From: Synchiropus splendidus
Taxonomy: Eukaryota; Chordata; Actinopteri; Syngnathiformes; Callionymidae
NCBI RefSeq assembly: GCF_027744825.2
Contig: NC_071348.1
Location: 22,477,563-22,541,562, forward strand
Direction: 5' to 3'
DNA: 64,000 nucleotides
The position numbers were made by a program, and so were the translations under genes. Below the pieces are notes generated by a model that was not told the origin of the DNA, ran no database searches, and saw only the letters and a program-made list of their open reading frames with translations. Below are positions 11,401 through 24,600 of the stretch, piece after piece. Within the stretch, counting starts at the first letter, position 1, and each line of letters opens with the position of its first letter.

Positions 11401-14400
11401 CAGACAGCTTAGATTTGATGTGCAACTACTAGAAAGACCCTTTCTGCTATAGTGGGAGGTTAAAATTTCATGTTCTGAAGCTTCCCTGAAAAGTTATGGC
11501 ACAATGCACAAAAACGCTTTTCAGCCTGAGATAAGGTGGGTTTCGGAACGCCAAACATAAAAGTGTTGATAACTTTGGAAAAACACTTCAGACAGTTTAG
11601 ATTTGATGTGCAACTACTAGAAAGACCCTTTCTGCTATAGTGGGAGGTTAAAATTTCATGTTCTGAAGCTTCCCTGAAAAGTTATGGCACAATGCACAAA
11701 AACGCTTTTCAGCCTGAGATAAGGTGGGTTTCGGAACGCCAAACATAAAAGTGTTGATAACTTTGGAAAAACACTTCAGACAGTTTAGATTTGATGTGCA
11801 ACTACTAGAAAGACCCTTTCTGCTATAGTGGGAGGTTAAAATTTCATGTTCTGAAGCTTCCCTGAAAAGTTATGGCACAATGCGTAAAAACGCTTTTCAG
11901 CCTGAGATAAGGTGGGTTTCGGAACGCCAAACATAAAAGTGTTGATAACTTTGGAAAAACACTTCAGACAGTTTAGATTTGATGTGCAACTACTAGAAAG
12001 ACCCTTTCTGCTATAGTGGGAGGTTAAAATTTCATGTTCTGAAGCTTCCCTGAAAAGTTATGGCACAATGCGTAAAAACGCTTTTCAGCCTGAGATAAGG
12101 TGGGTTTCGGAACGCCAAACATAAAAGTGTTGATAACTTTCGAAAAACACTTCAGAGAGCTTAGACTTGATGTGCACCTACTAGAAAGACCCTTTCTGCT
12201 ATAGTGGGAGGTTAAAATTTCATGTTCTGAAGCTTCCCTGAAAAGTTATGGCACAATGCGTAAAAACGCTTTTCAGCCTGAGATAAGGTGGGTTTCGGAA
12301 CGCCAAACATAAAAGTGTTGATATCTTTGGAAAAACACTTCAGACAGTTTAGATTTGATGTGCAACTACTAGAAAGACCCTTTCTGCTATAGTGGGAGGT
12401 TAAAATTTCATGTTCTGAAGCTTTCCTGAAAAGTTATGGCACAATGCACAAAAACGCTTTTCAGCCTGAGATAAGGTGGGTTTCGGAACGCCAAACATAA
12501 AAGTGTTGATAACTTTGGAAAAACACTTCAGACAGTTTAGATTTGATGTGCAACTACTAGAAAGACCCTTTCTGCTATAGTGGGAGGTTAAAATTTCATG
12601 TTCTGAAGCTTTCCTGAAAAGTTATGGCACAATGCACAAAAACGCTTTTCAGCCTGAGATAAGGTGGGTTTCGGAACGCCAAACATAAAAGTGTTGATAA
12701 CTTTTGAAAAACACTTCAGACAGCTTAGATTTGATGTGCAACTACTAGAAAGACCCTTTCTGCTATAGTGGGAGGTTAAAATTTCATGTTCTGAAGCTTC
12801 CCTGAAAACTTATGGCACAATGCACAAAAACGCTTTTCAGCCTGAGATAAGGTGGGTTTCGGAACGCCAAACATAAAAGTGTTGATAACTTTGGAAAAAC
12901 ACTTCAGACAGTTTAGATTTGATGTGCAACTACTAGAAAGACCCTTTCTGCTATAGTGGGAGGTTAAAATTTCATGTTCTGAAGCTTCCCTGAAAAGTTA
13001 TGGCACAATGCGTAAAAACGCTTTTCAGCCTGAGATAAGGTGGGTTTCGGAACGCCAAACATAAAAGTGTTGATAACTTTGGAAAAACACTTCAGACAGT
13101 TTAGATTTGATGTGCAACTACTAGAAAGACCCTTTCTGCTTTAGTGGGAGGTTAAAATTTCATGTTCTGAAGCTTCCCTGAAAAGTTATGGCACAATGCA
13201 CAAAAACGCTTTTCAGCCTGAGATAAGGTGGGTTTCGGAACGCCAAACATAAAAGTGTTAATAACTTTGGAAAAACACTTCAGACAGTTTAGATTTGATG
13301 TGCAACTACTAGAAAGACCCTTTCTGCTATAGTGGGAGGTTAAAATTTCATGTTCTGAAGCTTTCCTGAAAAGTTATGGCACAATGCACAAAAACGCTTT
13401 TCAGCCTGAGATAAGGTGGGTTTCGGAACGCCAAACATAAAAGTGTTGATAACTTTCGAAAAACACTTCAGAGAGCTTAGATTTGATGTGCACCTACTAG
13501 AAAGACCCTTTCTGCTATAGTGGGAGGTTAAAATTTCATGTTCTGAAGCTTCCCTGAAAAGTTATGGCACAATGCGTAAAAACGCTTTTCAGCCTGAGAT
13601 AAGGTGGGTTTTGGAACGCCAAACATAAAAGTGTTGATAACTTTGGAAAAACACTTCAGACAGTTTAGATTTGATGTGCAACTACTAGAAAGACCCTTTC
13701 TGCTATAGTGGGAGGTTAAAATTTCATGTTCTGAAGCTTTCCTGAAAAGTTATGGCACAATGCACAAAAACGCTTTTCAGCCTGAGATAAGGTGGGTTTC
13801 GGAACGCCAAACATAAAAGTGTTGATAACTTTTGAAAAACACTTCAGACAGCTTAGATTTGATGTGCAACTACTAGAAAGACCCTTTCTGCTATAGTGGG
13901 AGGTTAAAATTTCATGTTCTGAAGCTTCCCTGAAAAGTTATGGCACAATGCACAAAAACGCTTTTCAGCCTGAGATAAGGTGGGTTTCGGAACGCCAAAC
14001 ATAAAAGTGTTCATAACTTTGGAAAAACACTTCAGACAGTTTAGATTTGATGTGCAACTACTAGAAAGACCCTTTCTGCTATAGTGGGAGGTTAAAATTT
14101 CATGTTCTGAAGCTTCCCTGAAAAGTTATGGCACAATGCACAAAAACGCTTTTCAGCCTGAGATAAGGTGGGTTTCGGAACGCCAAACATAAAAGTGTTA
14201 ATAACTTTGGAAAAACACTTCAGACAGTTTAGATTTGATGTGCAACTACTAGAAAGACCCTTTCTGCTATAGTGGGAGATTAAAATTTCATGTTCTGAAG
14301 CTTCCCTGAAAAGTTATGGCACAATGCACAAAAACGCTTTTCAGCCTGAGATAAGGTGGGTTTCGGAACGCCAAACATAAAAGTGTTGATAACTTTCGAA

Positions 14401-14853
14401 AAACACTTCAGAGAGCTTAGATTTGATGTGCACCTACTAGAAAGACCCTTTCTGCTATAGTGGGAGGTTAAAATTTCATGTTCTGAAGCTTCCCTGAAAA
14501 GTTATGGCACAATGCGTAAAAACGCTTTTCAGCCTGAGATAAGGTGGGTTTCGGAACGCCAAACATAAAAGTGTTGATAACTTTGGAAAAACACTTCAGA
14601 CAGTTTAGATTTGATGTGCAACTACTAGAAAGACCCTTTCTGCTATAGTGGGAGGTTAAAATTTCATGTTCTGAAGCTTCCCTGAAAAGTTATGGCACAA
14701 TGCACAAAAACGCTTTTCAGCCTGAGATAAGGTGGGTTTCGGAACGCCAAACATAAAAGTGTTAATAACTTTGGAAAAACACTTCAGACAGTTTAGATTT
14801 GATGTGCAACTACTAGAAAGACCCTTTCTGCTATAGTGGGAGGTTAAAATTTC

Positions 14854-17800
14854 ATGTTCTGAAGCTTTCATGAAAAGTTATGGCACAATGCACAAAAACG
14901 CTTTTCAGCCTGAGATAAGGTGGGTTTCGGAACGCCAAACATAAAAGTGTTGATAACTTTCGAAAAACACTTCAGAGAGCTTAGATTTGATGTGCACCTA
15001 CTAGAAAGACCCTTTCTGCTATAGTGGGAGGTTAAAATTTCATGTTCTGAAGCTTCCCTGAAAAGTTATGGCACAATGCGTAAAAACGCTTTTCAGCCTG
15101 AGATAAGGTGGGTTTCGGAACGCCAAACATAAAAGTGTTGATAACTTTGGAAAAACACTTCAGACAGTTTAGATTTGATGTGCAACTACTAGAAAGACCC
15201 TTTCTGCTATAGTGGGAGGTTAAAATTTCATGTTCTGAAGCTTTCCTGAAAAGTTATGGCACAATGCACAAAAACGCTTTTCAGCCTGAGATAAGGTGGG
15301 TTTCGGAACGCCAAACATAAAAGTGTTGATAACTTTTGAAAAACACTTCAGACAGCTTAGATTTGATGTGCAACTACTAGAAAGACCCTTTCTGCTATAG
15401 TGGGAGGTTAAAATTTCATGTTCTGAAGCTTCCCTGAAAAGTTATGGCACAATGCACAAAAACGCTTTTCAGCCTGAGATAAGGTGGGTTTCGGAACGCC
15501 AAACATAAAAGTGTTGATAACTTTCGAAAAACATTTCAGACAGCTTAGATTTGATGTGCACCTACTAGAAAGACCCTTTCTGCTATAGTGGGAGGTTAAA
15601 ATTTCATGTTCTGAAGCTTCCCTGAAAAGTTATGGCACAATGCGTAAAAACGCTTTTCAGCCTGAGATAAGGTGGGTTTCGGAACGCCAAACATAAAAGT
15701 GTTGATAACTTTGGAAAAACACTTCAGACAGTTTAGATTTGATGTGCAACTACTAGAAAGACCCTTTCTGCTATAGTGGGAGGTTAAAATTTCATGTTCT
15801 GAAGCTTCCCTGAAAAGTTATGGCACAATGCACAAAAACGCTTTTCAGCCTGAGATAAGGTGGGTTTCGGAACGCCAAACATAAAAGTGTTGATAACTTT
15901 GGAAAAACACTTCAGACAGTTTAGATTTGATGTGCAACTACTAGAAAGACCCTTTCTGCTATAGTGGGAGGTTAAAATTTCATGTTCTGAAGCTTCCCTG
16001 AAAAGTTATGGCACAATGCACAAAAACGCTTTTCAGCCTGAGATAAGGTGGGTTTCGGAACGCCAAACATAAAAGTGTTGATAACTTTGGAAAAACACTT
16101 CAGACAGTTTAGATTTGATGTGCAACTACTAGAAAGACCATTTCTGCTATAGTGGGAGGTTAAAATTTCATGTTCTGAAGCTTCCCTGAAAAGTTATGGC
16201 ACAATGCACAAAAACGCTTTTCAGCCTGAGATAAGGTGGGTTTCGGAACGCCAAACATAAAAGTGTTGATAACTTTCGAAAAACACTTCAGAGAGCTTAG
16301 ATTTGATGTGCACCTACTAGAAAGACCCTTTCTGCTATAGTGGGAGGTTAAAATTTCATGTTCTGAAGCTTCCCTGAAAAGTTATGGCACAATGCGTAAA
16401 AACGCTTTTCAGCCTGAGATAAGGTGGGTTTCGGAACGCCAAACATAAAAGTGTTGATAACTTTGGAAAAACACTTCAGACAGTTTAGATTTGATGTGCA
16501 ACTACTAGAAAGACCCTTTCTGCTATAGTGGGAGGTTAAAATTTCATGTTCTGAAGCTTTCCTGAAAAGTTATGGCACAATGCACAAAAACGCTTTTCAG
16601 CCTGAGATAAGGTGGGTTTCGGAACGCCAAACATAAAAGTGTTGATAACTTTGGAAAAACACTTCAGACAGTTTAGATTTGATGTGCAACTACTAGAAAG
16701 ACCCTTTCTGCTATAGTGGGAGGTTAAAATTTCATGTTCTGAAGCTTTCCTGAAAAGTTATGGCACAATGCACAAAAACGCTTTTCAGCCTGAGATAAGG
16801 TGGGTTTCGGAACGCCAAACATAAAAGTGTTGATAACTTTCGAAAAACACTTCAGAGAGCTTAGATTTGATGTGCACCTACTAGAAAGACCCTTTCTGCT
16901 ATAGTGGGAGGTTAAAATTTCATGTTCTGAAGCTTCCCTGAAAAGTTATGGCACAATGCGTAAAAACGCTTTTCAGCCTGAGATAAGGTGGGTTTCGGAA
17001 CGCCAAACATAAAAGTGTTGATAACTTTGGAAAAACACTTCAGACAGTTTAGATTTGATGTGCAACTACTAGAAAGACCCTTTCTGCTATAGTGGGAGGT
17101 TAAAATTTCATGTTCTGAAGCTTTCCTGAAAAGTTATGGCACAATGCACAAAAACGCTTTTCAGCCTGAGATAAGGTGGGTTTCGGAACGCCAAACATAA
17201 AAGTGTTGATAACTTTTGAAAAACACTTCAGACAGCTTAGATTTGATGTGCAACTACTAGAAAGACCCTTTCTGCTATAGTGGGAGGTTAAAATTTCATG
17301 TTCTGAAGCTTCCCTGAAAAGTTATGGCACAATGCACAAAAACGCTTTTCAGCCTGAGATAAGGTGGGTTTCGGAACGCCAAACATAAAAGTGTTGATAA
17401 CTTTCGAAAAACATTTCAGACAGCTTAGATTTGATGTGCACCTACTAGAAAGACCCTTTCTGCTATAGTGGGAGGTTAAAATTTCATGTTCTGAAGCTTC
17501 CCTGAAAAGTTATGGCACAATGCGTAAAAACGCTTTTCAGCCTGAGATAAGGTGGGTTTCGGAACGCCAAACATAAAAGTGTTGATAACTTTGGAAAAAC
17601 ACTTCAGACAGTTTAGATTTGATGTGCAACTACTAGAAAGACCCTTTCTGCTATAGTGGGAGGTTAAAATTTCATGTTCTGAAGCTTCCCTGAACAGTTA
17701 TGGCACAATGCACAAAAACGCTTTTCAGCCTGAGATAAGGTGGGTTTCGGAACGCCAAACATAAAAGTGTTGATAACTTTGGAAAAACACTTCAGACAGT

Positions 17801-18613
17801 TTAGATTTGATGTGCAACTACTAGAAAGACCCTTTCTGCTATAGTGGGAGGTTAAAATTTCATGTTCTGAAGCTTCCCTGAAAAGTTATGGCACAATGCA
17901 CAAAAACGCTTTTCAGCCTGAGATAAGGTGGGTTTCGGAACGCCAAACATAAAAGTGTTGATAACTTTGGAAAAACACTTCAGACAGTTTAGATTTGATG
18001 TGCAACTACTAGAAAGACCCTTTCTGCTATAGTGGGAGGTTAAAATTTCATGTTCTGAAGCTTCCCTGAAAAGTTATGGCACAATGCACAAAAACGCTTT
18101 TCAGCCTGAGATAAGGTGGGTTTCGGAACGCCAAACATAAAAGTGTTGATAACTTTCGAAAAACACTTCAGAGAGCTTAGATTTGATGTGCACCTACTAG
18201 AAAGACCCTTTCTGCTATAGTGGGAGGTTAAAATTTCATGTTCTGAAGCTTCCCTGAAAAGTTATGGCACAATGCGTAAAAACGCTTTTCAGCCTGAGAT
18301 AAGGTGGGTTTCGGAACGCCAAACATAAAAGTGTTGATAACTTTGGAAAAACACTTCAGACAGTTTAGATTTGATGTGCAACTACTAGAAAGACCCTTTC
18401 TGCTATAGTGGGAGGTTAAAATTTCATGTTCTGAAGCTTTCCTGAAAAGTTATGGCACAATGCACAAAAACGCTTTTCAGCCTGAGATAAGGTGGGTTTC
18501 GGAACGCCAAACATAAAAGTGTTGATAACTTTGGAAAAACACTTCAGACAGTTTAGATTTGATGTGCAACTACTAGAAAGACCCTTTCTGCTATAGTGGG
18601 AGGTTAAAATTTC
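14854..18613 (+). repeat. 10-monomer tandem duplication (m80-m89 and m90-m99)
   Basis: Class order G D A H D B B C D F is repeated twice at an offset of 1,880 bases (10 x 188). The rare ACATTTC in the H monomers (15,534 and 17,414) is shared. Private differences include CTTTCATG in m80, GACCATTT in m86 and TGAACAG in m95. Since m86 to m99 lie inside the 73-monomer duplication, this event predates that one: the second copy's H marker reappears at 31,138. Confidence 0.85.
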
Positions 18614-21600
18614 ATGTTCTGAAGCTTTCCTGAAAAGTTATGGCACAATGCACAAAAACGCTTTTCAGCCTGAGATAAGGTGGGTTTCGGAACGCCAAAC
18701 ATAAAAGTGTTGATAACTTTTGAAAAACACTTCAGACAGCTTAGATTTGATGTGCAACTACTAGAAAGACCCTTTCTGCTATAGTGGGAGGTTAAAATTT
18801 CATGTTCTGAAGCTTCCCTGAAAACTTATGGCACAATGCACAAAAACGCTTTTCAGCCTGAGATAAGGTGGGTTTCGGAACGCCAAACATAAAAGTGTTG
18901 ATAACTTTGGAAAAACACTTCAGACAGTTTAGATTTGATGTGCAACTACTAGAAAGACCCTTTCTGCTATAGTGGGAGGTTAAAATTTCATGTTCTGAAG
19001 CTTCCCTGAAAAGTTATGGCACAATGCGTAAAAACGCTTTTCAGCCTGAGATAAGGTGGGTTTCGGAACGCCAAACATAAAAGTGTTGATAACTTTGGAA
19101 AAACACTTCAGACAGTTTAGATTTGATGTGCAACTACTAGAAAGACCCTTTCTGCTATAGTGGGAGGTTAAAATTTCATGTTCTGAAGCTTCCCTGAAAA
19201 GTTATGGCACAATGCACAAAAACGCTTTTCAGCCTGAGATAAGGTGGGTTTCGGAACGCCAAACATAAAAGTGTTCATAACTTTCGAAAAACACTTCAGA
19301 GAGCTTAGATTTGATGTGCACCTACTAGAAAGACCCTTTCTGCTATAGTGGGAGGTTAAAATTTCATGTTCTGAAGCTTCCCTGAAAAGTTATGGCACAA
19401 TGCGTAAAAACGTTTTTCAGCCTGAGATAAGGTGGGTTTCGGAACGCCAAACATAAAAGTGTTGATAACTTTCGAAAAACACTTCAGACAGTTTAGATTT
19501 GATGTGCAACTACTAGAAAGACCCTTTCTGCTATAGTGGGAGGTTAAAATTTCATGTTCTGAAGCTTTCCTGAAAAGTTATGGCACAATGCACAAAAACG
19601 CTTTTCAGCCTGAGATAAGGTGGGTTTCGGAACGCCAAACATAAAAGTGTTGATAACTTTTGAAAAACACTTCAGACAGCTTAGATTTGATGTGCAACTA
19701 CTAGAAAGACCCTTTCTGCTATAGTGGGAGGTTAAAATTTCATGTTCTGAAGCTTCCCTGAAAAGTTATGGCACAATGCACAAAAACGCTTTTCAGCCTG
19801 AGATAAGGTGGGTTTCGGAACGCCAAACATAAAAGTGTTGATAACTTTGGAAAAACACTTCAGACAGTTTAGATTTGATGTGCAACTACTAGAAAGACCC
19901 TTTCTGCTATAGTGGGAGGTTAAAATTTCATGTTCTGAAGCTTCCCTGAAAAGTTATGGCACAATGCACAAAAACGCTTTTCAGCCTGAGATAAGGTGGG
20001 TTTCGGAACGCCAAACATAAAAGTGTTAATAACTTTGGAAAAACACTTCAGACAGTTTAGATTTGATGTGCAACTACTAGAAAGACCCTTTCTGCTATAG
20101 TGGGAGGTTAAAATTTCATGTTCTGAAGCTTCCCTGAAAAGTTATGGCACAATGCACAAAAACGCTTTTCAGCCTGAGATAAGGTGGGTTTCGGAACGCC
20201 AAACATAAAAGTGTTGATAACTTTCGAAAAACACTTCAGAGAGCTTAGATTTGATGTGCACCTACTAGAAAGACCCTTTCTGCTATAGTGGGAGGTTAAA
20301 ATTTCATGTTCTGAAGCTTCCCTGAAAAGTTATGGCACAATGCGTAAAAACGCTTTTCAGCCTGAGATAAGGTGGGTTTCGGAACGCCAAACATAAAAGT
20401 GTTGATAACTTTGGAAAAACACTTCAGACAGTTTAGATTTGATGTGCAACTACTAGAAAGACCCTTTCTGCTATAGTGGGAGGTTAAAATTTCATGTTCT
20501 GAAGCTTTCCTGAAAAGTTATGGCACAATGCACAAAAACGCTTTTCAGCCTGAGATAAGGTGGGTTTCGGAACGCCAAACATAAAAGTGTTGATAACTTT
20601 TGAAAAACACTTCAGACAGCTTAGATTTGATGTGCAACTACTAGAAAGACCCTTTCTGCTATAGTGGGAGGTTAAAATTTCATGTTCTGAAGCTTCCCTG
20701 AAAAGTTATGGCACAATGCACAAAAACGCTTTTCAGCCTGAGATAAGGTGGGTTTCGGAACGCCAAACATAAAAGTGTTGATAACTTTCGAAAAACACTT
20801 CAGAGAGCTTAGATTTGATGTGCACCTACTAGAAAGACCCTTTCTGCTATAGTGGGAGGTTAAAATTTCATGTTCTGAAGCTTCCCTGAAAAGTTATGGC
20901 ACAATGCGTAAAAACGCTTTTCAGCCTGAGATAAGGTGGGTTTCGGAACGCCAAACATAAAAGTGTTGATAACTTTGGAAAAACACTTCAGACAGTTTAG
21001 ATTTGATGTGCAACTACTAGAAAGACCCTATCTGCTATAGTGGGAGGTTAAAATTTCATGTTCTGAAGCTTTCCTGAAAAGTTATGGCACAATGCACAAA
21101 AACGCTTTTCAGCCTGAGATAAGGTGGGTTTCGGAACGCCAAACATAAAAGTGTTGATAACTTTTGAAAAACACTTCAGACAGCTTAGATTTGATGTGCA
21201 ACTACTAGAAAGACCCTTTCTGCTATAGTGGGAGGTTAAAATTTCATGTTCTGAAGCTTCCCTGAAAAGTTATGGCACAATGCACAAAAACGCTTTTCAG
21301 CCTGAGATAAGGTGGGTTTCGGAACGCCAAACATAAAAGTGTTGATAACTTTGGAAAAACACTTCAGACAGTTTAGATTTGATGTGCAACTACTAGAAAG
21401 ACCCTTTCTGCTATAGTGGGAGGTTAAAATTTCATGTTCTGAAGCTTCCCTGAAAAGTTATGGCACAATGCACAAAAACGCTTTTCAGCCTGAGATAAGG
21501 TGGGTTTCGGAACGCCAAACATAAAAGTGTTGATAACTTTGGAAAAACACTTCAGACAGTTTAGATTTGATGTGCAACTACTAGAAAGACCCTTTCTGCT

Positions 21601-24600
21601 ATAGTGGGAGGTTAAAATTTCATGTTCTGAAGCTTCCCTGAAAAGTTATGGCACAATGCACAAAAACGCTTTTCAGCCTGAGATAAGGTGGGTTTCGGAA
21701 CGCCAAACATAAAAGTGTTGATAACTTTCGAAAAACACTTCAGAGAGCTTAGATTTGATGTGCACCTACTAGAAAGACCCTTTCTGCTATAGTGGGAGGT
21801 TAAAATTTCATGTTCTGAAGCTTTCCTGAAAAGTTATGGCACAATGCACAAAAACGCTTTTCAGCCTGAGATAAGGTGGGTTTCGGAACGCCAAACATAA
21901 AAGTGTTGATAACTTTCGAAAAACACTTCAGAGAGCTTAGATTTGATGTGCACCTACTAGAAAGACCCTTTCTGCTATAGTGGGAGGTTAAAATTTCATG
22001 TTCTGAAGCTTCCCTGAAAAGTTATGGCACAATGCGTAAAAACGCTTTTCAGCCTGAGATAAGGTGGGTTTCGGAACGCCAAACATAAAAGTGTTGATAA
22101 CTTTGGAAAAACACTTCAGACAGCTTAGATTTGATGTGCAACTACTAGAAAGACCCTTTCTGCTATAGTGGGAGGTTAAAATTTCATGTTCTGAAGCTTC
22201 CCTGAAAAGTTATGGCACAATGCACAAAAACGCTTTTCAGCCTGAGATAAGGTGGGTTTCGGAACGCCAAACATAAAAGTGTTGATAACTTTCGAAAAAC
22301 ACTTCAGACAGCTTAGATTTGATGTGCACCTACTAGAAAGACCCTTTCTGCTATAGTGGGAGGTTAAAATTTCATGTTCTGAAGCTTCCCTGAAAAGTTA
22401 TGGCACAATGCACAAAAACGCTTTTCAGCCTGAGATAAGGTGGGTTTCGGAACGCCAAACATAAAAGTGTTGATAACTTTCGAAAAACACTTCAGAGAGC
22501 TTAGATTTGATGTGCACCTACTAGAAAGACCCTTTCTGCTATAGTGGGAGGTTAAAATTTCATGTTCTGAAGCTTTCCTGAAAAGTTATGGCACAATGCA
22601 CAAAAACGCTTTTCAGCCTGAGATAAGGTGGGTTTCGGAACGCCAAACATAAAAGTGTTGATAACTTTCGAAAAACACTTCAGAGAGCTTAGATTTGATG
22701 TGCACCTACTAGAAAGACCCTTTCTGCTATAGTGGGAGGTTAAAATTTCATGTTCTGAAGCTTCCCTGAAAAGTTATGGCACAATGCACAAAAACGCTTT
22801 TCAGCCTGAGATAAGGTGGGTTTCGGAACGCCAAACATAAAAGTGTTGATAACTTTCGAAAAACACTTCAGAGAGCTTAGATTTGATGTGCACCTACTAG
22901 AAAGACCCTTTCTGCTATAGTGGGAGGTTAAAATTTCATGTTCTGAAGCTTCCCTGAAAAGTTATGGCACAATGCGTAAAAACGCTTTTCAGCCTGAGAT
23001 AAGGTGGGTTTCGGAACGCCAAACATAAAAGTGTTGATAACTTTGGAAAAACACTTCAGACAGTTTAGATTTGATGTGCAACTACTAGAAAGACCCTATC
23101 TGCTATAGTGGGAGGTTAAAATTTCATGTTCTGAAGCTTTCCTGAAAAGTTATGGCACAATGCACAAAAACGCTTTTCAGCCTGAGATAAGGTGGGTTTC
23201 GGAACGCCAAACATAAAAGTGTTGATAACTTTTGAAAAACACTTCAGACAGCTTAGATTTGATGTGCAACTACTAGAAAGACCCTTTCTGCTATAGTGGG
23301 AGGTTAAAATTTCATGTTCTGAAGCTTCCCTGAAAAGTTATGGCACAATGCACAAAAACGCTTTTCAGCCTGAGATAAGGTGGGTTTCGGAACGCCAAAC
23401 ATAAAAGTGTTGATAACTTTGGAAAAACACTTCAGACAGTTTAGATTTGATGTGCAACTACTAGAAAGACCCTTTCTGCTATAGTGGGAGGTTAAAATTT
23501 CATGTTCTGAAGCTTCCCTGAAAAGTTATGGCACAATGCACAAAAACGCTTTTCAGCCTGAGATAAGGTGGGTTTCGGAACGCCAAACATAAAAGTGTTG
23601 ATAACTTTGGAAAAACACTTCAGACAGTTTAGATTTGATGTGCAACTACTAGAAAGACCCTTTCTGCTATAGTGGGAGGTTAAAATTTCATGTTCTGAAG
23701 CTTCCCTGAAAAGTTATGGCACAATGCACAAAAACGCTTTTCAGCCTGAGATAAGGTGGGTTTCGGAACGCCAAACATAAAAGTGTTGATAACTTTCGAA
23801 AAACACTTCAGACAGCTTAGATTTGATGTGCACCTACTAGAAAGACCCTTTCTGCTATAGTGGGAGGTTAAAATTTCATGTTCTGAAGCTTTCCTGAAAA
23901 GTTATGGCACAATGCACAAAAACGCTTTTCAGCCTGAGATAAGGTGGGTTTCGGAACGCCAAACATAAAAGTGTTGATAACTTTCGAAAAACACTTCAGA
24001 GAGCTTAGATTTGATGTGCACCTACTAGAAAGACCCTTTCTGCTATAGTGGGAGGTTAAAATTTCATGTTCTGAAGCTTCCCTGAAAAGTTATGGCACAA
24101 TGCGTAAAAACGCTTTTCAGCCTGAGATAAGGTGGGTTTCGGAACGCCAAACATAAAAGTGTTGATAACTTTGGAAAAACACTTCAGACAGCTTAGATTT
24201 GATGTGCAACTACTAGAAAGACCCTTTCTGCTATAGTGGGAGGTTAAAATTTCATGTTCTGAAGCTTCCCTGAAAAGTTATGGCACAATGCACAAAAACG
24301 CTTTTCAGCCTGAGATAAGGTGGGTTTCGGAACGCCAAACATAAAAGTGTTGATAACTTTCGAAAAACACTTCAGACAGCTTAGATTTGATGTGCACCTA
24401 CTAGAAAGACCCTTTCTGCTATAGTGGGAGGTTAAAATTTCATGTTCTGAAGCTTCCCTGAAAAGTTATGGCACAATGCACAAAAACGCTTTTCAGCCTG
24501 AGATAAGGTGGGTTTCGGAACGCCAAACATAAAAGTGTTGATAACTTTCGAAAAACACTTCAGAGAGCTTAGATTTGATGTGCACCTACTAGAAAGACCC

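Larger units (their letters stand above)
1..15793 (+). repeat. Region 1: irregular HOR units, monomers m1-m84
   Basis: Class order read from the diagnostic sites: A B' C D | A B E C D | A B C D | A B B C G D | A B' C D | a B B C' D | B | A B' E C* D D/E | X D E E H | A B B C' D | B C' D F | A B' C D | A B E C* D D F | A B B D D/C D F | A B' D E G D | A B E C D E G D | A H D. The commonest motif is A-B-(B/E)-C-D, about 940 bp, with losses and gains of whole monomers. D nearly always follows a monomer with a C-type right half. m3 (99C) with m4 (48T) form a marked pair seen again at m103-m104 and m176-m177. m45 carries TT at 39-40 and m23 carries CT. No gene or non-satellite sequence is seen. 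Confidence 0.85.

Noticed and set aside
14656..14871. A 71-codon open frame on the minus strand.
   Set aside because: It lies wholly within satellite monomers m79-m80. It exists because a single C to A change in m80 (14,870) creates a start codon in a frame otherwise present in its neighbours. It has no domain, signal peptide or homologous feature I recognise, and the amino acids are just translated repeat.
1..15793. A strictly regular 5-mer (940-bp) HOR.
   Set aside because: The A-B-(B/E)-C-D order is frequent but gains and losses of monomers are too common; unit lengths of four to eight monomers all occur.
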